From: Gymnopus androsaceus JB14
Taxonomy: Eukaryota > Basidiomycota > Agaricomycetes > Agaricales > Omphalotaceae
DNA: 10,794 nucleotides
Reading direction: 5' to 3'
NCBI GenBank assembly: GCA_009733575.1
Contig: ML770322.1
Coordinates: forward strand, 1-10,794
A model generated the notes under the pieces. The model worked only from the letters and a program-made list of their open reading frames with translations, had not been told where the DNA came from and did not search any database. How positions within the stretch are numbered: position 1 is the first letter of the stretch; every line of letters starts with the position of its first letter. Positions 7,334-10,794 of the stretch are shown here, one piece after another. The position numbers were made by a program, and so were the translations under genes.

Positions 7334-8626
7334 ATGTCACAACCTAGGCCTACTGCACCAGCAGCTCGCAGAACAGCATCAGGACAAGCCGCCGCCGCCG
7401 CAGCATCCAGCAGTAAACCAGCACCTCTACCATTACCATTACCAGCCACTGATTCAAAGGCACCTTGCGCTTCGAAATCTCATATAGCGGACAAAGACGA
7501 AACCCGCAACAGGTGGTGGAATCCAAGCGACCAGAAGTGGTTTGTTTGTGCTAAACAGCCTTGCCCAAACCGGTACGATACACCTCACAAGGATACTAAA
7601 TATACTGCAGAATTACCGGATTACGCCGATCTACCTGATATTGGTCAGGAACAATTTATCAAAGTTGCAGAAAACGAAAGACAGGAGAAAAGACGTAGTG
7701 AATGTCTAGCTGGCAAACAGAAAGCCGCAGCCTCATCTTCATCTAATCCCACTCCAGCACCTACTCCTTCACCAGCTCCAGTTTTGTTACCAAAACAAGA
7801 GCCACAGCAAACACCACCTCCACTTCCACCGAATCCATCTCCACAGCCATCTCCACAGCAAACTCCACAGCCCTTACCAAGCAATCTTCCACAAAGATCT
7901 CCACCCTCATCTCCATCAGATTCAGGATCTGAATCATCAGGGGCATTTGAATCAGATTCCGACAACAACAATATGTCTAAAGCACTAAAAGCCTTTGATA
8001 AGGTTACAACCTTAAAGTCGGACGGATCAAACTGGGACACGTGGAAAACTCGAGTGGAATTTGCAGCCAGATCTATTGGCTACCAGCGCTATTTCGAATG
8101 GAATCCACATGTGACAATGGATCCAGATGCAACGCAGAATGATAGAGAAAAGGACAATGACCTTTTGAATGCTATCATTGGCAGGTTATCGGATGGAATA
8201 TTCCAAAGGTATAGGAACTACGGCAACACAAAATGGTTGTGGGAAAATTTACTCGCTGATTATGATTCTAAAAACGCTCTTACTGAATCATTTTTACAAA
8301 GACGACTTCACACCATGCGATGCATGGACCCATCCAAGGTCAATAAACATTTGGATGACATGATCAGCATCCACGACGACCTCACAACTAGGGGAATCAA
8401 TATCAATGACGATATATTTGTCAACACCATTATGTCCTCTGTCCCCGACACCTTCAAAGCCACTATAAATGCATTGGCTGTTTTCTCCATGAAAGCAGAC
8501 AAGAAGCTCAGTCCTGCCGAGCTTATTTCCACCATTCGTGCTGAATCAATGGTGCACCAAATGCGACATGATCACAAGAAGGAATCGGAAAACTACGCCG
8601 GTAACAGGGGAAGAGGAGGTTTCTGA
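7334..8626 (+). CDS. Copia-type Gag polyprotein (430 residues, ends at in-frame TGA)
   Basis: Gag forms the virus-like particle that packages element RNA in the cytoplasm. The start chosen is the first ATG of the frame (MSQPRPTAPA). Residues 1-60 are Ala/Pro/Ser-rich. Residues 61-85 hold W61, W62, W69, C72, C77 and H85, a possible small metal-binding fold. Residues 138-213 are Pro/Gln-rich then acidic. Residues 214-405 match the UBN2/gag-polypeptide pattern of copia elements: LKSDGSNWDTWKTRVEF, KWLWENLLADY, FLQRRLHTMRCMD, then INDDIFVNTIMSSVPDTF and LSPAELISTIRAES. An internal methionine at 214 (base 7973) is where a shorter gag could begin. Residues 424-430 start an RG-rich tail. The TGA at 8624 sits where the RG pattern predicts arginine (CGA), and the same frame stays open to 9044. 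The terminator is therefore probably a CpG mutation; readthrough is possible. Confidence 0.9.
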   Translation: MSQPRPTAPAARRTASGQAAAAAASSSKPAPLPLPLPATDSKAPCASKSHIADKDETRNRWWNPSDQKWFVCAKQPCPNRYDTPHKDTKYTAELPDYADLPDIGQEQFIKVAENERQEKRRSECLAGKQKAAASSSSNPTPAPTPSPAPVLLPKQEPQQTPPPLPPNPSPQPSPQQTPQPLPSNLPQRSPPSSPSDSGSESSGAFESDSDNNNMSKALKAFDKVTTLKSDGSNWDTWKTRVEFAARSIGYQRYFEWNPHVTMDPDATQNDREKDNDLLNAIIGRLSDGIFQRYRNYGNTKWLWENLLADYDSKNALTESFLQRRLHTMRCMDPSKVNKHLDDMISIHDDLTTRGININDDIFVNTIMSSVPDTFKATINALAVFSMKADKKLSPAELISTIRAESMVHQMRHDHKKESENYAGNRGRGGF

Positions 8627-9046
8627 GGTCGTGGAAATTCCTTTAGGGGAAATTCCCGAGGCAGAGGCCAAAGCCGTGGAGGATCAACGAGTTGTCAGGA
8701 CTCTGTTTGTTATAACTGCGGAGGTAAAGGTCACTTTGGAAATCAATGTCCATCAGAGAAATGCAGTCAGGCCAACGAGGCCAAGGAGACGAAAGCTCCT
8801 AAAGAGAAGCAGAAGAAGAAGTCGGATGGAAACTGGAGAGATAGGCCGAAGAACAGCAAAGTGGCATCCTCATCTATGATTGAGGAAGTACCAGAGTCAT
8901 CATGGGCAGCAATTGAAATTCCCGCTAAGCATGGGAATCTTGTCTTTGATTTTTCCGAAATAGCTGATAAATTCGAATTAGCTCTTTCATCGCCAAGCAA
9001 TCACAGATTCAAGAAATACAGCTGTAATGCAATGCAACGACATTAA
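8627..9046 (+). pseudogene. Gag C-terminal part after the TGA: RG box and CCHC zinc knuckle
   Basis: The gag frame continues after the TGA with an RG-rich stretch (GRGNSFRGNSRGRGQSRGG), then a CCHC nucleocapsid knuckle at 8708-8749: CYNCGGKGHFGNQC, spacing C-x2-C-x4-H-x4-C. Such knuckles bind genomic RNA in the particle. A lysine-rich linker (KEKQKKKSDGNW) and an acidic segment follow, to a TAA at 9044-9046. That stop is due to small deletions in this copy: copy B carries bases that C lacks at about 9023-9035, and in a comparison of the two the frame appears to run on into protease. Without readthrough of the TGA this part is not made. Confidence 0.85.
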
Positions 9047-9585
9047 AATTCGACACTCCGCCACCTCTTACTCTTAACAACAAAGAGGAGGAAGAAGTAT
9101 ATGTTGACGCTTATGCTGCAGCCCATAGTTACGGAGTAATTCTTTTTGACTCCGGATGCTCTACCCACATGACGCCACTCACTGACGAACTCAGGAATCA
9201 AAGGGAGATTCCAACACAAGTCATTCAGGTTGCCAACGACGGAAACCTTCACGGCAAACATCTCCGGCACACTCCATCTTCGATCTCCCCACATATGGAC
9301 ACAAAGTCCAAACACTAAAGCTCCATCAGACCCTTCTATGTCCAGACACTCCCAATGCAATCGTATCACTGGGAAAACTTGACAATGATGGTTACAGCCA
9401 TCCATACTGCAAATGGTAAAATGACAATCAGAGATTGCCAGGGGAAACTCGTGGGAGTCATCCCAAAGACTAACTGGACTATACCAGATCCCATCACGGG
9501 AACATGCTTATTTGACTAAGATTGGCAGATTGGTATCTCTTTACTGAGGCACACTGCATCTTAGGTCACTCTCAACTATGCTTAC
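9047..9585 (+). pseudogene. Copia-type aspartic protease and integrase N-terminal region, frameshifted
   Basis: The protease cuts the Gag-Pol polyprotein. Its active site is clear at 9148-9171, FDSGCSTHMTPL, with the catalytic aspartate at 9148-9150; the frame is open from 9028 and reads PPPLTLNNKEEEE before it. After the HGKHL codons (about 9248-9265) a single-base gain shifts the frame. Further pieces then appear in other frames: LHQTLLCPDTPNAIVSLGKL near 9320-9380, a conserved copia block, and the pre-integrase zinc-finger region with HTxxLGH-like codons near 9550. At least four frameshifts separate 9047 and 9585, so no functional protein is made. Confidence 0.85.
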
Positions 9586-9948
9586 ATGAAGCATATGTTC
9601 CGTGATAACCAGGTTCGTGGAATTGGATTGGATCCGAAGCAAATGGACAAACCAGAATGCCGTGCTTGTATGCTTGGGAAAGCATCCAGGTATCCTATTG
9701 CTCAGGTGCGATCATCTCCACGTGCGGAGAATTTTGGAGACGTCTTCCACATGGACGTGTGGGGACCATCACAAGTCAGGATGGTAAACCACTGCACTTA
9801 CATGCTGACTTTAGTTGACGAAGCAACTGATTGGTTGGAGGAACCCCAAATGAAGTCAAAGGACGAGTCATTCACACAGTACGTGGTTCTCCAAACAGGT
9901 CTCCAAACGCAATACGGCACAACTGTTAAAGTTCTCCACTCTGATTGA
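9586..9948 (+). pseudogene. Copia-type integrase, N-terminal half of the core, ended by CGA-to-TGA
   Basis: The open frame covers the CC half of the integrase HHCC finger (PECRACMLGKASRYPIAQV) and the first part of the catalytic core. The first catalytic aspartate is in MDVWGPS (GAC at 9754) and the second in VLHSD, directly before the stop. Copy A has CGA (Arg) where this copy has TGA at 9946-9948, so the LHSDRGGEF motif is cut between D and GGEF. The ATG at 9586 is internal to pol, not a true start. Confidence 0.9.
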
Positions 9949-10377
9949 GGGGGAGAATTTCTCAGTAACAAATTCACGGCATATCTGGAATGTATTGGGA
10001 CACGACGACATCTCATGGTACACGACACCCCGAACACAATGGTATAGCAGAATGTGCACATCGAAACATTGCTGAATGCCAGTTCGAAGTCTTTTGATCT
10101 CATCAGGACTCCCAAAATGGCTTTGGGGATTCATGATGAAATATGCGGTATATGTTTGGAACAGGATGCCGAAGAAGGCCATTGGAATGGCCACTCCATA
10201 CGAGAAACGGTTTGGTATTAACTGGACATTACTAATCTTCGAATCTTCAGTAGTGTCGTTTATGTCAAACGAGAAAAGGAACCCGGCAAATTGGAACCAC
10301 AGGCCCAGGAAGGACGCTGGATAGGATCGAAACCCGAATCGAATGGTCACTACATCTACTGGCCAACATGTCACACC
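9949..10377 (+). pseudogene. Copia-type integrase, rest of core and C-terminal part, frameshifted
   Basis: This aligns to 199-626 of copy A. Relative to A it has single-base losses near 10032, 10219 and 10326 and gains near 10067, 10080, 10331 and 10377, which break the frame repeatedly. Segments such as WGFMMKYAVYVWNR and NEKRNPANWNHRPRKDAG (the latter in a shifted frame) mark the region. Substitutions relative to A are strongly biased to CpG-to-TpG/CpA. The third catalytic residue, E101 of copy A, lies in this broken stretch. Confidence 0.85.
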
Positions 10378-10794
10378 TGTCACGACGGAGAGGAACGTAG
10401 TTTTCTCTGACAGGCAGATCCAACCCATTGAAGGGGAGGATGGAAATTTGGGAAATTTAGAAACATCGGTCACCGAGTCGGAGCAGCCTGTCATACCAGT
10501 TCCAGAAGAAATTGCCGAACCAATTGCACCAGACGAAGTATCTGGGAAACAAGTCAGACGACCCACCAAGAAGATCAGGGACATCATTGAAGGACTTGGA
10601 GAAGGAAGTGATGAGTTGCAACATCTTACCGCATCTCTAGGTCAGGTAACATCAGAAATTGAATCTGATCCTTTATCTGTTGCAGAAGATATGCGACGAC
10701 CTGACAGCTCCAAATGGTATGATGCCATGAAGGACGAAATCTCCAGACTCCAGGAGCGTGGAACCTATACAATTGTCACTCCACCTCCAGATGC
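10378..10794 (+). CDS. Copia-type pol: integrase tail, linker and start of reverse transcriptase (partial)
   Basis: One frame is open to the window end. It starts with the integrase tail (ERNVVFSDRQIQP), continues through a variable acidic/proline linker (PVIPVPEEIAEPIAPDE; KKIRDIIEGLGEGSDELQ), and enters the N-terminal signature of copia reverse transcriptase (RVT_2 type) at about 10710: SSKWYDAMKDEISRLQERGT followed by YTIVTPPPD. The catalytic YVDD region and RNase H would lie to the right. This confirms the integrase-before-RT order of copia elements. The frame here is clean, in contrast to the 1.3 kb before it. Confidence 0.88.

Larger units (their letters stand above)
6216..10794 (+). 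mobile_element. Copia-type LTR retrotransposon, copy C (right end outside window)
   Basis: This is the most complete copy: 5' LTR, primer site, gag, protease, integrase, then the beginning of reverse transcriptase at the window end. The order protease-integrase-RT defines Ty1/copia (Pseudoviridae-like) rather than Ty3/gypsy elements, where integrase follows RT. The five bases before the element, ttctt (6211-6215), are the candidate target-site duplication. Gag is nearly clean, but pol has several frameshifts and a nonsense mutation, so the copy is probably dead or depends on proteins from elsewhere. Confidence 0.93.

Noticed and set aside
7645..8040. Minus-strand open frame opposite the gag proline-rich region
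   Set aside because: Its Gly/Cys/Val-rich, repetitive composition is what the complement of Pro/Gln codons produces; it is a shadow frame.
9028..9046. Programmed -1 frameshift between gag and pol in copy C (gag frame ends at 9046, protease frame opens at 9028)
   Set aside because: There is no slippery heptamer in the overlap, and copy B keeps bases that C lacks here. Comparing the two suggests a single gag-pol frame with local deletions in C, not a recoding site.
9868..10587. Long open frame on the minus strand (239 codons)
   Set aside because: It is the antisense shadow of the integrase; the plus strand carries the clear copia motifs, and the reverse protein shows no recognisable domain.

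Overview
The window looks like repeat-rich fungal DNA, probably from a mushroom-forming basidiomycete (Agaricomycetes). This is inferred from the style of a decayed F-box gene with a short GT-AG intron and from the copia-type gag proteins; no species is claimed. About 80% of the window is made of three fragments, all on the + strand, of one Ty1/copia-type LTR retrotransposon family.

Layout: (A) 1-716 is an intact integrase catalytic core with its C-terminal part. It is cut by the left window edge and stops abruptly where another copy begins. (B) 717-4246 is a second copy: 5' LTR of about 1.06 kb, primer-binding site, then gag, protease and the start of integrase, all riddled with single-base indels. 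It ends at the first few bases of the integrase core. (Host) 4247-6215 is non-element DNA: a short charged-protein remnant of unknown kind, a bulged hairpin, and an F-box pseudogene (4755 to at least 5825, perhaps to 6215). (C) 6216-10794 is a third copy running off the right edge: LTR, primer-binding site, a gag frame open for 430 codons, an in-frame TGA, a CCHC zinc knuckle, protease with several frameshifts, integrase with a nonsense mutation, and the first part of reverse transcriptase. No 3' LTR is visible for any copy.

In the intact element, gag would package the RNA, protease would cut the polyprotein, integrase would insert the cDNA and RT/RNase H would copy the RNA. Transcription would start in the LTR at the TATA box (1645 or 7150). 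A motif just after the LTR matches the complement of the initiator tRNA-Met anticodon arm, the half-tRNA priming known from Drosophila copia. No copy here looks autonomous.

Points worth a second look: the half-tRNA primer site; an array of about 21-22 bp repeats just upstream of the TATA box; a gag N-terminal extension with a W/C/C/H cluster; a TGA in gag shared by two copies; CpG-targeted mutation of copy C relative to copy A; an indel-dominated decay of copy B that may be assembly error; and A and B as complementary halves of one element. I found no CRISPR array, tRNA or rRNA gene, or convincing unrelated novel system.
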